64,000 nt of DNA, taken from positions 105,643 through 169,642 of the forward strand of contig JAFWQJ010000033.1 of assembly GCA_017545185.1 (NCBI GenBank), written 5' to 3'. This DNA comes from Oscillospiraceae bacterium (GTDB lineage: Bacteria; Bacillota; Clostridia; Oscillospirales; Ruminococcaceae). This document shows, piece by piece, positions 8,814-17,788 of this stretch (the stretch's first letter is position 1; each line of letters begins with the position of its first letter). The notes under the pieces are model-generated. The model was not told the DNA's origin and did no database searches. It worked only from the letters and a program-made list of their open reading frames with translations. Position numbers and translations under genes: made by a program.

Positions 8814-9827
8814 TCAATCATTCGCGCGCGAGATCCAGAATACATATTTTCCGCTGCGCTCATAGTAACCGACGGAAAGCGCGCCGTCATAGTAGTCATA
8901 ATGTGCGAGATTGCTGTCGTCCACGACGGCATGTTCACCGAAAACGCCGTCCGCAAACTTCGTAAATTCGTTGAAAATCTTTTCGATCTCGTCCTTCGTC
9001 CAGATATATTTTCCCTTGTAGTCGATGTGGTTCCCGAACTGGTAATCGACTGCCCGGAGATAGCTGCCCTGCGCGGCATCGCCGTTGTGGATATACAGAT
9101 CGACGGCGGCCGGGAGCTGCAGATCACTGTAGCCCGGAACCGGGAATGCATCGGCGATATAGCGGTAGGTCGAATTGGATGAACCGCCCTCGTCCGGGGT
9201 ATCGCCGCAGTACAGGTCGGCATTTTTGCCCCAGTCGATGCCGAGATGCATCATCGCTTTTTTCGCATCGGCCTCGCTGAGCGCATGACCGTCTCTGTTA
9301 TCCGCCCTTGTGTACAGTCCGGGCGGCAGGAACACATCGCCTGCGTCATAGGAATGGAACGGCATCGCGCCGAGCGTTTTGTAATAGTCGGCTGCCGATG
9401 ATCCGCCGCCGGCAGGATTTTCTGCGGGCTTTGCGGTGGTTTCCTTCGGCTTTTCGGTTTCGGGCGCGCGGGTCGTTTCGGGTGCTTTGGTTTCAGGCGG
9501 CTCGGTCTTTTCAGTTGCGGGCGGGGCGGTCGTTTCCGGAACGGTCGTCTCCGGGACGGTCGTTGTCTCCGGCGCCTCGGTTTCCGGTGCTTCGGTCGCA
9601 GGCGCAGCGGTCGCCTCCGCGACCGGCGGAACTGCAGGCTGTTTGACCGGTTTATTCAGCGCTCTGAATGCGATGATTCCGCCGCCGATCAGCGCAATGC
9701 AGATCATAGCCGTCAGAATGATGTTTGCGTTTTTTCCGCTTTCCCGCGCGGTTTTGACAGACAGTCCGCACCGCGGGCAATATTTATACTGTTTCGGCAC
9801 TGTAGCTCGGCAATTCGGGCATTTCAT
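8814..9827 (-). CDS. Zinc-ribbon membrane protein with Thr/Pro/Glu linker
   Basis: 337 aa. ATG 9827 is chosen because AAGGAG lies 8 nt upstream; the GTG at 9836 overlaps it. A cytoplasmic zinc ribbon (C-P-N-C ... C-P-R-C, residues 3-20) is followed by a membrane helix (about 34-53). A linker of about 85 residues made of T-E-A-P-E repeats (about 65-145) leads to a C-terminal extracellular domain of about 185 residues. That domain is unrecognised. It heads an operon with the LRAT and perhaps YgjP genes, with its own promoter at 9931-9959. Confidence 0.75.
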   Translation of the reverse strand: MKCPNCRATVPKQYKYCPRCGLSVKTARESGKNANIILTAMICIALIGGGIIAFRALNKPVKQPAVPPVAEATAAPATEAPETEAPETTTVPETTVPETTAPPATEKTEPPETKAPETTRAPETEKPKETTAKPAENPAGGGSSAADYYKTLGAMPFHSYDAGDVFLPPGLYTRADNRDGHALSEADAKKAMMHLGIDWGKNADLYCGDTPDEGGSSNSTYRYIADAFPVPGYSDLQLPAAVDLYIHNGDAAQGSYLRAVDYQFGNHIDYKGKYIWTKDEIEKIFNEFTKFADGVFGEHAVVDDSNLAHYDYYDGALSVGYYERSGKYVFWISRAND

Positions 9828-9930
9828 TGGTAACACTCCTTCTTCAGATCAGGAAACAAGCTTCTCTCTATCACGCTGCATCCGGCAGCGGCTTGATAAT
9901 GCGGCCATGAGTTTATGTGCTGATAACTTT

Positions 9931-9959
9931 ATTATAGCACATTTCGGCTGAAATTGCAA
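9931..9959 (-). promoter_or_regulatory. Promoter for the zinc-ribbon operon
   Basis: On the minus strand TTGCAA (9959-9954), 17-nt spacer, TATAAT (9936-9931), about 100 nt before the start codon. Confidence 0.7.
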
Positions 9960-10032
9960 CGAGACTGTGCGCTTTCACAAAACTTTTACAAATTTTGTGG
10001 AAAACAATATAAAATATACTATTTGTATTCAG

Positions 10033-10059
10033 AAAGGCTCCGGGATCCCCGGAGCCTTT
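10033..10059. terminator. Hairpin terminator after the WYL gene
   Basis: AAAGGCTCCGGG (10033-10044) and CCCGGAGCCTTT (10048-10059) form a perfect 12-bp stem with a 3-nt loop, directly after the WYL stop codon. Confidence 0.8.
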
Positions 10060-10062
10060 GGC

Positions 10063-11112
10063 TTATGTAGGATCGGATTCCCGCGGATAGCGCTTTGCGA
10101 GATTATGAACGATCTCCGCAAGACTGCTGCGCAGCGATTCCGGTGACAGCACGGTCACATACTGCCCGTACTGGAGCGCCCAGTGCTGCATTGCAGTCGG
10201 ATGTACCTGAACGGTGACCTGCAGCAGACTGGGCTGTTCCGCCCGGCTGATTTCCGCGCAGCTGCCGAACCAGTCGAGAATATCACCGAGAATCTTCGTA
10301 TCTGCGAGAAATTCACAGGTAACCGTTTCCCCGCTGTACATATACAGCTGCTCGGCGAGATTTTCCGGCAGCGTATGCTGGCCGCTGAGCTGCTCAACCG
10401 GCAGGCGCTCGAACTGCTCGATGATCCGGATATCCGTGATCCGGTCGATGCGGTAATGCGAGATCGTCCGGTGCGGCTCCTTGCAGCAGATCAGATAGTA
10501 TCTGCCGTGCGAGACTGCGATCTCATAGGGGCTGACGAGATATTCCCGCGCATCACCGGTGCTTCGCAGCCGCGGCGTCTGGACGGGTTTGTCGGTTTCG
10601 TCCAGCTGATAGGAGCAGTACTGAAAGCTGACCATTCGGTTCCGGCGGATCGCCTCGCACAAAATATCCACAGAGTATAATAATTGCTTGGCCGGCGGCG
10701 TATGCAGAAAGACCATTTGTTGTTCCGACTGTGCCTGACGGCTCATCGGGGACGAATGGAGCATCAGCTTCTGGATCAGTGCACTGCGCTGCGTATCCGG
10801 AACCGCCGGCATCGCGGCCAGCAGATCGGTCATCAGGCGCAGCTCGCTTGCTTCAAACTGCGGCTCGAGATACCAGTCAGTCTGCAGGATCTCGGTCGAG
10901 CCGTCCGGCAGCGTGCGCGTTTTTTTCGCGGAGCAGAGCGGATAACCTGCCGCCGTGAGCTCATCAAGATAGGTTTTCAGCGTGCGGCGGTTCATTTTGA
11001 TGCCGTACCGCGCGAGCATCCGTTCAGCGATCGTCTGCTGTGACATTCTGTGCGCTTCGTCAGTTTCCTCCTGCAGAAGCGTCAGAAGCTGGAAAATCAG
11101 TTGTCCTTTCAC
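10063..11112 (-). CDS. WYL-domain transcriptional regulator
   Basis: 349 aa, GTG start at 11112 overlapping the upstream stop as GTGA. An N-terminal helix-turn-helix (about residues 20-60, M-N-R-R-T-L-K-T-Y-L) is followed by a WYL domain (about 140-220: Y-L-V-S-P-Y-E-I-A and G-R-Y-Y-L-I-C) and a C-terminal WCX extension. WYL proteins bind nucleotides or nucleic-acid ligands and regulate stress or DNA-repair genes. The target here is unknown. It is translationally coupled to the LytR-CpsA-Psr gene. Confidence 0.9.
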   Translation of the reverse strand: MKGQLIFQLLTLLQEETDEAHRMSQQTIAERMLARYGIKMNRRTLKTYLDELTAAGYPLCSAKKTRTLPDGSTEILQTDWYLEPQFEASELRLMTDLLAAMPAVPDTQRSALIQKLMLHSSPMSRQAQSEQQMVFLHTPPAKQLLYSVDILCEAIRRNRMVSFQYCSYQLDETDKPVQTPRLRSTGDAREYLVSPYEIAVSHGRYYLICCKEPHRTISHYRIDRITDIRIIEQFERLPVEQLSGQHTLPENLAEQLYMYSGETVTCEFLADTKILGDILDWFGSCAEISRAEQPSLLQVTVQVHPTAMQHWALQYGQYVTVLSPESLRSSLAEIVHNLAKRYPRESDPT

Positions 11113-12488
11113 GGCTGCACCTCACTTTCGGGTTCCTCCGGCAGAATCGGCTGTGTCACAGTATCGACAAAAAGCTGGTGATTGCGGTCAAAATCGACTG
11201 CGAGAACCATTTGTCCGTCCGGCGCGGTCTGATCCGAGAAGGTGCCGTCAGCCGGAAGCCGAAGCTTCTGCATGTCGTAGGCGATCAGCTTGACGGGCAT
11301 CTCCAGCGAGAGCAGATACATGTTTACACCGCTGATATTGGTCGTGAGCTCGGGCATGGCGCTGTACAGAATGCGCGGAATCGCGGCAGGATTCGGATGT
11401 TTGATCTTGTGCAGGATCTGGTCGAGTACCGTGCGCTGCCGCTCCGTGCGTTCGTAATCGGCGTTTCCGACGTAGCGGATCCGCGAATAGGCAAGTGCCT
11501 GCTTGCCGTTCAGGACGAATGTGCCGCCGCTCGGCAGGAAATCATCGGTCGGCTCATCGCCCATGATGCCGTTGACTTCGCTTTCGAGAATCACGTTGAT
11601 CGCCTCCGCCTCACGGTCGGAAACGGTCAGCTTCAATCCGCCGAGTGCGTCAGCGATATGGACGAATGCCTTGAAATTGACGCAGACATATTCGTCGATC
11701 GGTATCCCGAAATTGTTGACGATCGTGTCCATCAGCAGCGTCGCGCCGCCGTATGCATAAGCAGCATTCAGCTTGTCTGTTCCGTGACCCGGGATGCTGA
11801 CGTAGGAATCCCGCAGGAGCGAGGTCATTGTGACGGATTTGTTGTGCCCGCTGAAGCTGAGTACGATCATTGTATCTGCACGGCCGCGCTCCTGATCTCT
11901 GCTGTCTGTGCCGATAATCAGGATGTTCCGGATCGCTGCGTCCTCCTCAGCCAGCCCTGCAGTCAGAGAACGGGTGCCCGTCTCCTGATAGCTGATCCTT
12001 CGGATCGCGAGGACTGCGGCTGCTGAATAGAGTCCGAACAGGATCGCAGCGGATGTCAGAATGCCGGTCACCGTGCGGAAAACGCAGCCGTGACGGTGCT
12101 TTTTGTGCTTTTTCTTCTTTTTCGGCGGCTTTCGTACCGGCTCCTCATATTCCGGCAGACGCCGGCTGTTATCATAGCGCCGTCTCGGCTGGGACTGATC
12201 CTCGTTGGGCAGCCGTTCCTGATAGGACGCACGGCGGATCGGTGCACGGATCGGGTCAGGCGCCGGCGGACTTTGCCTTTTTTGCGGTACGGGCCGCCGT
12301 TCCTGCTGCGGTACCGGACGCTGTGCCGCCGGACGCCGCTGCACAGGATGATATTGCGGCGCCTTTCCTGCGATTCTGTATTCCTTTGTATCATGCAGCC
12401 TTGCGGCATCCGGCCGTGAACCTGTTTCGGGTTCCGGCCTGATCGCAGGCATGATTTTTGTATGGGAAAGACTGTTGCGCTTGTTCAT
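11109..12488 (-). CDS. LytR-CpsA-Psr family cell-wall glycopolymer ligase
   Basis: 459 aa from ATG 12488 with AAAGGAAG upstream. An unusually long Arg/Pro/Gln-rich cytoplasmic tail (about residues 1-130, ending in a K/H cluster) precedes a membrane helix (about 135-157) and an extracellular LCP domain. Family motifs are present: G-T-D-S-R-D, then R-A-D-T-M-I-V-L, then S-L-L-R-D-S-Y-V-S-I-P-G with K-L-N-A-A-Y. LCP enzymes attach teichoic acid or capsule polymers to peptidoglycan. The next gene downstream is the WYL regulator. Confidence 0.93.
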   Translation of the reverse strand: MNKRNSLSHTKIMPAIRPEPETGSRPDAARLHDTKEYRIAGKAPQYHPVQRRPAAQRPVPQQERRPVPQKRQSPPAPDPIRAPIRRASYQERLPNEDQSQPRRRYDNSRRLPEYEEPVRKPPKKKKKHKKHRHGCVFRTVTGILTSAAILFGLYSAAAVLAIRRISYQETGTRSLTAGLAEEDAAIRNILIIGTDSRDQERGRADTMIVLSFSGHNKSVTMTSLLRDSYVSIPGHGTDKLNAAYAYGGATLLMDTIVNNFGIPIDEYVCVNFKAFVHIADALGGLKLTVSDREAEAINVILESEVNGIMGDEPTDDFLPSGGTFVLNGKQALAYSRIRYVGNADYERTERQRTVLDQILHKIKHPNPAAIPRILYSAMPELTTNISGVNMYLLSLEMPVKLIAYDMQKLRLPADGTFSDQTAPDGQMVLAVDFDRNHQLFVDTVTQPILPEEPESEVQP

Positions 12489-12520
12489 GTCCGTCTTCCT
12501 TTCTCTGTTTCTGTTCTTCT

Positions 12521-12550
12521 ATTATACTCCTTTTTGCGGCGTTCTGTCAA
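12521..12550 (-). promoter_or_regulatory. Promoter for the LCP-WYL operon
   Basis: On the minus strand TTGACA (12550-12545), 18-nt spacer, TATAAT (12526-12521). Confidence 0.78.
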
Positions 12551-12618
12551 CCTGATTTTGCAACTGTAGACAGATTGTTACCGCATCTTCAGAATCTCGA
12601 AAGAAAAATATCATAAAT

Positions 12619-12634
12619 GTTCCACGTGGAACAA
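12619..12634. promoter_or_regulatory. parS-like ParB binding site 1
   Basis: TGTTCCACGTGGAACA, a perfect 16-bp palindrome that fits the bacterial parS consensus. It lies between the LCP promoter and rsmG. Confidence 0.9.
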
Positions 12635-12644
12635 TCGAGGCAAT

Positions 12645-12660
12645 GTTCCACGTGGAACAT
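12645..12660. promoter_or_regulatory. parS-like ParB binding site 2
   Basis: The same 16-bp palindrome as site 1, with 10 nt between them (26 bp start to start). Confidence 0.9.
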
Positions 12661-12662
12661 TT

Positions 12663-12696
12663 ACAGCCGGATTGCATTCTGCTGCATTCCGGCTGT
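12663..12696 (-). terminator. Hairpin after rsmG
   Basis: ACAGCCGGA (12663-12671) pairs with TCCGGCTGT (12688-12696) just past the rsmG stop. There is no strong T run, so termination is only likely. Confidence 0.5.
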
Positions 12697-12702
12697 GTCA
12701 TT

Positions 12703-13413
12703 TTATAGAGGACTTCGCTTGATTTTTGCGAATCTGCGCGGATATTGCTCGGGCGTTTTCGCATTTTTATGCACGCGGATCAGATACTTTTGTTCCCCGC
12801 ACAGCATGTATCCGAGCGGTTCATCACAGCTGCAGCCGAGCGCAGCCGCAGCGGAGCCGAATCGTTCCGTTTCCGGATCATATTGCTTTCCCTTCATTGC
12901 TAGCAAATATCCGTCCAGCTTCAAAAACGGAACGGAAAGCTCTGTGAGCATGGAGCCGTTTGCCATTGCGCGGGATACAGCCGCATCAAATTGTCCGCGG
13001 TACTGCGGGTTATATGCAAGCTCCTCTGCTCTGCCGCTGACGGCAGATGCATGAAGCTGCAGACGATCAACAGCCCTCTGGCAAAATGCAATTTTATTGT
13101 GCTCGCTGTCCAGCATTGTGACTGTCAGCGCCGGGCGCATGATTGCCAGTGGGATCGCAGGGATCCCGCCGCCGGTTCCGATATCCAGCACGGCGCCTTC
13201 CGCCGGCAGAAAACGCATCAGATATGCCGCGTCAAGAAAATGCCGGATCCAAATTTCTGACGATCCGCGGACAGCCGTGATATTCTGCCTTTGTGACTCG
13301 TCAATCAGCATTTCCTCGTAGATTCGCAGTTTTTCATGTTGCGCGTTTGTCAGAGTGATCTGATATTCCGCGAATAGATCACGGCAGGAACTGTATTGCG
13401 TCGGGTCAATCAT
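12703..13413 (-). CDS. rsmG: 16S rRNA (guanine-N7) methyltransferase RsmG (GidB)
   Basis: 236 aa from ATG 13413, with AGGTGG 5 nt upstream; a GTG at 13422 is the alternative. The S-adenosylmethionine site D-I-G-T-G-G-G-I-P and the C-terminal Y-P-R-R-F-A-K-I-K-R-S-P-L are typical. It methylates N7 of G527 (E. coli numbering) in 16S rRNA. Its start overlaps the mnmG stop, so the two are coupled. It is followed by two parS sites, but the usual parA/parB neighbours are missing. Confidence 0.95.
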   Translation of the reverse strand: MIDPTQYSSCRDLFAEYQITLTNAQHEKLRIYEEMLIDESQRQNITAVRGSSEIWIRHFLDAAYLMRFLPAEGAVLDIGTGGGIPAIPLAIMRPALTVTMLDSEHNKIAFCQRAVDRLQLHASAVSGRAEELAYNPQYRGQFDAAVSRAMANGSMLTELSVPFLKLDGYLLAMKGKQYDPETERFGSAAAALGCSCDEPLGYMLCGEQKYLIRVHKNAKTPEQYPRRFAKIKRSPL

Positions 13414-15280
13414 GGCAGCCACCTGCTTTCAGATATGTCATCAGGATCGAAATGTCCGCGGGCGAAATACCGGAGATTCTTGCGGCATGTGCAAGGTTTT
13501 CCGGTCTGAGTTTTCCGAGCTTTTCGACAGCTTCCGAAGAAAGACCGTGAACAGCAGGATAGTTCAACTCTTTCGGTAGGCGGATATGCTCAAGATGCTC
13601 TAAATGCGCGTTCTGCTGATCCTGACGGGCGATATATTGTTCGTACTTGATCCTGCAGCTGACCTCTGCCGGCTCCTCACCGCGCAAATCGAGGTCAAGA
13701 GACAAAATGCGCGTAATATCAGACAATTGAACCTGCGGACGGCGCAGAAGCGCATCCAGTTTGATTGCTTGTTTCAGCGGGGATGTACCGATTTCCTCAA
13801 GAAAACCGGCTATTGAATCCGGATGAACCGTTGTGTTTTTGATCTGTTCGATTGCCCGGTTTATGCGCTCTGATTTTGCAATATATTGCGACCAACGATC
13901 ATCACTGATAAGACGGTACTTTCTGCCGATCACGGTCAGCCGTGCGTCTGCATTTGAGTGACGGAGCGACAGACGGTATTCACTGCGGGCGGTCATCATG
14001 CGGTAGGGATCCTGCGTACCCTTGGTAACAAGGTCGTCGATCAGTGTACCGATATAGGAGCTTTTGCGGGATAATGATAATTCTTCCTCGCCTGAAACAT
14101 AAGCAGATGCGTTGATTCCGGCAATCAGCCCCTGCGCTGCCGCTTCTTCATAGCCGGATGTCCCGTTGAATTGTCCGGCTGCATAGAGTCCGTGAAATCC
14201 GCGGATTGCCAGCGTGTGAAACAGACAGTTCGGGTTGATGCAGTCGTATTCGATTGCGTAGGCGGGGCGCATGATCTCGATTTGCTCGAAACCGGCGACG
14301 CTGCGCATCATTTTGAGCTGGACAAACTCTGGCAGCGATGTGCTGAACCCCTGCAGATACATTTCCTCCGTGTTCAGGCCGGTCGGCTCTACAAAAATCT
14401 GGTGCCGTTCTCTCTCTGAAAACCGTGTGACTTTGTCCTCTATGGACGGGCAGTACCGCGGGCCGATCCCGTGGATCACTCCGCTGTAAAGCGGCGATTC
14501 TCCGAGGTTTTCGCGGATGATCCGGTGTGTCGTCGGGTTGGTGTTTGCAATATAGCAGACAGCATCGTTCCGGACTGAGCCGCGCTCAGCGAGAAACGAG
14601 AACGGCTGCGGATCAGGGTCGCCGTACTGCGCCTGCAGCTTGCTGAAATCAATGCTCCTGCGGTGTACGCGGCAGGGTGTTCCTGTCTTAAAACGCCGCA
14701 GTTCGATACCGTGTTTTATTAGCTTTTCTGGTAAGTAACGGGCAGGCAGACAGGCGTCCGGGCCGCTTGGCTCACCGATCTTACCGATATAGACCATACC
14801 GTTCAGGAATGTTCCGGAACAAATGACGGCGGCTTTGCAGATAAAATCGCCGCCGTGTCTGGTTTGGATTCCTGTCACACAGTTGTTATTATCTATTATA
14901 ATGTCTGTAACTTCATTTTGTATGATAAAGAGATTCGGCGTATCTTCGCACTTTTTCTTCATATAAAGATGATATGCGCTGCGATCCTCCTGCGCACGCG
15001 GGCTGTGTACAGATACGCCCTTGCTGAGATTCAGCATCCGCATCTGGATACAGCATGCGTCCCCTGCTTCTCCCATGACGCCGCCGAGTGCGTCAATTTC
15101 ACGGACAAGATGCCCCTTTGCACTTCCGCCGATTGACGGATTGCACGGCATGTTTCCGATCTGATCCAGCGATATCGTGAAAAGCGCAGTTCTGCATCCG
15201 CGTCGTGCGGATGCAATGGCCGCCTCAATTCCTGCATGTCCCGCACCGATGACCGCAACATCAAATTCAGCTAGTGGCAT
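13406..15280 (-). CDS. mnmG: tRNA uridine 5-carboxymethylaminomethyl modification enzyme MnmG (GidA)
   Basis: 624 aa, full length. The FAD-binding G-A-G-H-A-G (residues 12-17), the P-C-N-P-S-I-G-G motif and the C-terminal helical tail are all present. With MnmE it installs the cmnm5 group on U34 of tRNAs that read split codon boxes. The start region has a parS palindrome 15-30 nt upstream and no obvious separate promoter, so readthrough from mnmE is likely. Confidence 0.97.
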   Translation of the reverse strand: MPLAEFDVAVIGAGHAGIEAAIASARRGCRTALFTISLDQIGNMPCNPSIGGSAKGHLVREIDALGGVMGEAGDACCIQMRMLNLSKGVSVHSPRAQEDRSAYHLYMKKKCEDTPNLFIIQNEVTDIIIDNNNCVTGIQTRHGGDFICKAAVICSGTFLNGMVYIGKIGEPSGPDACLPARYLPEKLIKHGIELRRFKTGTPCRVHRRSIDFSKLQAQYGDPDPQPFSFLAERGSVRNDAVCYIANTNPTTHRIIRENLGESPLYSGVIHGIGPRYCPSIEDKVTRFSERERHQIFVEPTGLNTEEMYLQGFSTSLPEFVQLKMMRSVAGFEQIEIMRPAYAIEYDCINPNCLFHTLAIRGFHGLYAAGQFNGTSGYEEAAAQGLIAGINASAYVSGEEELSLSRKSSYIGTLIDDLVTKGTQDPYRMMTARSEYRLSLRHSNADARLTVIGRKYRLISDDRWSQYIAKSERINRAIEQIKNTTVHPDSIAGFLEEIGTSPLKQAIKLDALLRRPQVQLSDITRILSLDLDLRGEEPAEVSCRIKYEQYIARQDQQNAHLEHLEHIRLPKELNYPAVHGLSSEAVEKLGKLRPENLAHAARISGISPADISILMTYLKAGGCHD

Positions 15281-15294
15281 ATTTCGCTCCTTTT

Positions 15295-15310
15295 TGTTCC
15301 ACGTGGAACA
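15295..15310. promoter_or_regulatory. parS-like ParB binding site 3
   Basis: A third perfect TGTTCCACGTGGAACA, in the 63-nt gap between mnmE and mnmG. Confidence 0.9.
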
Positions 15311-15327
15311 ATCGTATGATTCATCAA

Positions 15328-15343
15328 TGTTCCACGTGGAACA
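15328..15343. promoter_or_regulatory. parS-like ParB binding site 4
   Basis: A fourth identical palindrome, directly abutting the mnmE stop codon at 15344. Confidence 0.9.
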
Positions 15344-16690
15344 TTATTTTCCGACACAGAATTTTGAGAAAACACCGTCAATGACGTCATCGGTGACGTC
15401 CGTACCTTCGATTTCCCGCAAATACGACGCTGCCATTTCCAGATCGGCATACATCATATCCAGCTCATTGCCGCTTTCAGCAACTTCTATCCCGGCACGG
15501 ACTGCTTCCGCAGCATGCCGGATCAGCAGATTCTGCCGCTCGTTCAGCGGGATCGCGCCCGGTGACCCCGCCGTTTGCTCAAAGATCTGCCGGAGAACAT
15601 CACGCAGCTGATCCGTTGATTTTTCGTAGATCGCCGCGATCTGCACAGTCGGAATCTGTAGTTCCGGCGGCGCTGCATCGGAGAGGTCTGTCTTATTCCA
15701 GATCAGAATAACGTGGTGCCGGCTGCATTTTTCAATCAGCGCGGTATCCTCATCGGTCATACCTGTGTTTGCATCCGCGACATAAAGCACCAGATCTGCT
15801 GTATCGAGTGCCTGATATGCCTGCGAAATGCCGATGGATTCAATGGTATTTTCCGTCTCGCGAAGGCCGGCCGTATCCGATAAAAGCAGCGTAAATTCGC
15901 CGATTTTCACCTGTTCCGTTATGACATCGCGCGTCGTGCCTGCAATGTCGGTGACAATACTCCGGTTCGTTCCGCAGAGCCAGTTCATCACTGAGGATTT
16001 TCCCGCATTCGGCTTACCGAGCAGCACCGTTCGGATGCCGCTGCGGAGCACAAGTCCGTCCTGATAACGGGCGGACATATCGTACAGCTTTCGGTGGATT
16101 GCAGTCAGCTTTGCGGTCAGCGTCGTGCGCTCGAGTTCCGGCGGGCATTCCTCCGCATCGTCCAGCCAGTAGGCGAGTGCGGACATCAGATCGACCAGCT
16201 CGCTGCTGATCTCGTGCATCTCGCGTCCGAGCTTTCCCTCTTTCGCATACTGCGCGATCCGCAGCGCTGAGGCGCCGTCTGCCTGAATGATATCCATGAC
16301 GGCTTCTGCCTGCGAGAGCGTCAGCTTGCCGTTCAGGAATGCGCGTTTCGTAAATTCGCCTGGTCCCGCCGGTTCTGCACCGTGCAGATACACGGTCATC
16401 AGGATTCTTTTTGTTAAATATATTCCTCCGTGACAGGTGATCTCGACCGTATCCTCTCCGGTATAGCTGTGCGGTGCACGAAATACCGTCAGCACCACAT
16501 CGTCAAGTGTTTCCTGCCCGTCGGAAACAGTCCCGTAGGCACAGGTATAACCGCGCATCTCCGTGACCTTGATATGATTTGCCGCTGTGAATATATCATC
16601 TGCGATCCGGATCGAATCCCCGCCGGATATCCGGATCATTGCGATGCCGCCGGCAGCATCCGGCGTCGAAATGGCAGCAATTGTATTCAT
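15344..16690 (-). CDS. mnmE: tRNA modification GTPase MnmE (TrmE)
   Basis: 448 aa from ATG 16690 with GAGGT upstream. The tetrahydrofolate-binding N-domain, the inserted G domain (G-K-P-N-A-G-K-S-S, D-I-A-G-T-T-R-D, D-T-A-G, N-K-T-D) and the catalytic C-terminal F-C-V-G-K are all visible. It is the partner of MnmG in wobble-uridine modification. The hairpin terminator between jag and mnmE suggests partial uncoupling from the jag-yidC part. Confidence 0.97.
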   Translation of the reverse strand: MNTIAAISTPDAAGGIAMIRISGGDSIRIADDIFTAANHIKVTEMRGYTCAYGTVSDGQETLDDVVLTVFRAPHSYTGEDTVEITCHGGIYLTKRILMTVYLHGAEPAGPGEFTKRAFLNGKLTLSQAEAVMDIIQADGASALRIAQYAKEGKLGREMHEISSELVDLMSALAYWLDDAEECPPELERTTLTAKLTAIHRKLYDMSARYQDGLVLRSGIRTVLLGKPNAGKSSVMNWLCGTNRSIVTDIAGTTRDVITEQVKIGEFTLLLSDTAGLRETENTIESIGISQAYQALDTADLVLYVADANTGMTDEDTALIEKCSRHHVILIWNKTDLSDAAPPELQIPTVQIAAIYEKSTDQLRDVLRQIFEQTAGSPGAIPLNERQNLLIRHAAEAVRAGIEVAESGNELDMMYADLEMAASYLREIEGTDVTDDVIDGVFSKFCVGK

Positions 16691-16697
16691 ATTTACC

Positions 16698-16728
16698 TCA
16701 AAAAGAAAGGGCGGCAAAAGCGCCGCCC
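16698..16728 (-). terminator. Rho-independent terminator after jag
   Basis: On the minus strand GGGCGGC (16728-16722) pairs with GCCGCCC (16715-16709), followed by TTTCTTTTT. It splits the conserved jag-mnmE run. Confidence 0.8.
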
Positions 16729-16735
16729 GATCGTA

Positions 16736-17749
16736 TCAGATATCAATTTTACCGTAGACACCGGCATTCAGGGAATCCTCCGGCTTCGGTCTCTTGTAGT
16801 CCTTCTCGAAGCTCGTGGAAAGGTCGAGCTTGCGCGGACCCTCACCGCTCGGTCTGCGGTCGCGGCGGTCACGGCGGTCGTGGTTCCGCTGCTTGCCGCC
16901 TCTGCCGCGGTCATTCCGGTCGAAGCGGCCGTTTCCGCTGCGGAAGCCGCGCGCGTTCTTGTCATCCTTCTTGTAATCCGGTGCCGAATCGTTCGTGATG
17001 ATGACCTTGCGGTTCGGCTCCTCGCCGGACGAATGCGAGGACACGCCCTCGATTTCGGTCACGGTCGAATGGATGATGCGGCGCTCGTAAGGATTCATCG
17101 GCTCCAGCGCGACGCTTCTGCCGGTGCGGAGTACGCTTTTGCTGATGCGCTGTGCGAGGTCCTGCAGTGCCTTTCTGCGCTTTTCGCGATAGCCGCAGGT
17201 GTCAATCGTCAGGCGGACATAGTCCTTGTCGCCGCGGTTGGCGACCATCGAGGTCAGATACTGCAGCGCGTCGAGCGTATCGCCGCGGCGGCCGATCAGC
17301 GACCCTGCGCCGTTGCCCTCCAGCGTAAAGGAGATGCCGTTTTCCAGTCTGCCGGCGGCCTTGACCTCCGGTGCCAGCTGTGCGAGCACCTGCTCCAGAT
17401 ACGCAGCGCCGATCTGCATTTTTTCGAGCTGGATCTCCGGCGAGATCTCCTGCTCCTCTGCTTCCTCAGCTTCTTCTGCCTCTGCGTCCGAAGCGGTCAG
17501 CTCCGGCGCGTCCTCCGGCTCTGCCTCTATTTCAGCAGCAGGCGCCTCTGCCGGTGCCTCCTCCGCGGCAGCAGCTTCATAGCTTGCCTCAACGCGGAAT
17601 TCTTCCTTTTTGCCGAACAGTCCGCTCAGAAGCGAGCGTTTCGGCTCTTCGATCACCTTGAAGTCAATTGCAGATGCGGGTACGCCGAATGCGTCCGCAG
17701 CCATCTGCTTCGCCTCCTCTAAGCTTGAGGCGGTGAAGATCTCGGTCAT
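16736..17749 (-). CDS. jag: Jag/KhpB RNA-binding protein (Jag-N, KH, R3H)
   Basis: 337 aa. The Jag-N domain (residues 1-50, T-E-I-F-T-A-S-S-L-E-E-A) is followed by an Ala/Glu-rich linker (about 55-110), a KH domain with G-R-R-G-D-T-L-D-A-L, and an R3H domain (N-P-Y-E-R-R-I-I-H). A C-terminal Arg/Asp/Gly-rich basic tail of about 80 residues is longer than usual and looks like an additional RNA-binding tail. In Gram-positives it works with KhpA on RNA related to cell division and elongation. It sits 39 nt after yidC, as expected. Confidence 0.95.
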   Translation of the reverse strand: MTEIFTASSLEEAKQMAADAFGVPASAIDFKVIEEPKRSLLSGLFGKKEEFRVEASYEAAAAEEAPAEAPAAEIEAEPEDAPELTASDAEAEEAEEAEEQEISPEIQLEKMQIGAAYLEQVLAQLAPEVKAAGRLENGISFTLEGNGAGSLIGRRGDTLDALQYLTSMVANRGDKDYVRLTIDTCGYREKRRKALQDLAQRISKSVLRTGRSVALEPMNPYERRIIHSTVTEIEGVSSHSSGEEPNRKVIITNDSAPDYKKDDKNARGFRSGNGRFDRNDRGRGGKQRNHDRRDRRDRRPSGEGPRKLDLSTSFEKDYKRPKPEDSLNAGVYGKIDI

Positions 17750-17788
17750 GTCGTCATATCCCCTTTCGTGAGAAGGTTCGGGAGGAAA

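Noticed and set aside
9990-10012. A TTTTCCACA-like DnaA box as evidence for oriC
   Set aside because: Only one such word was seen (reverse orientation near 9998-10006), without a cluster or dnaA.
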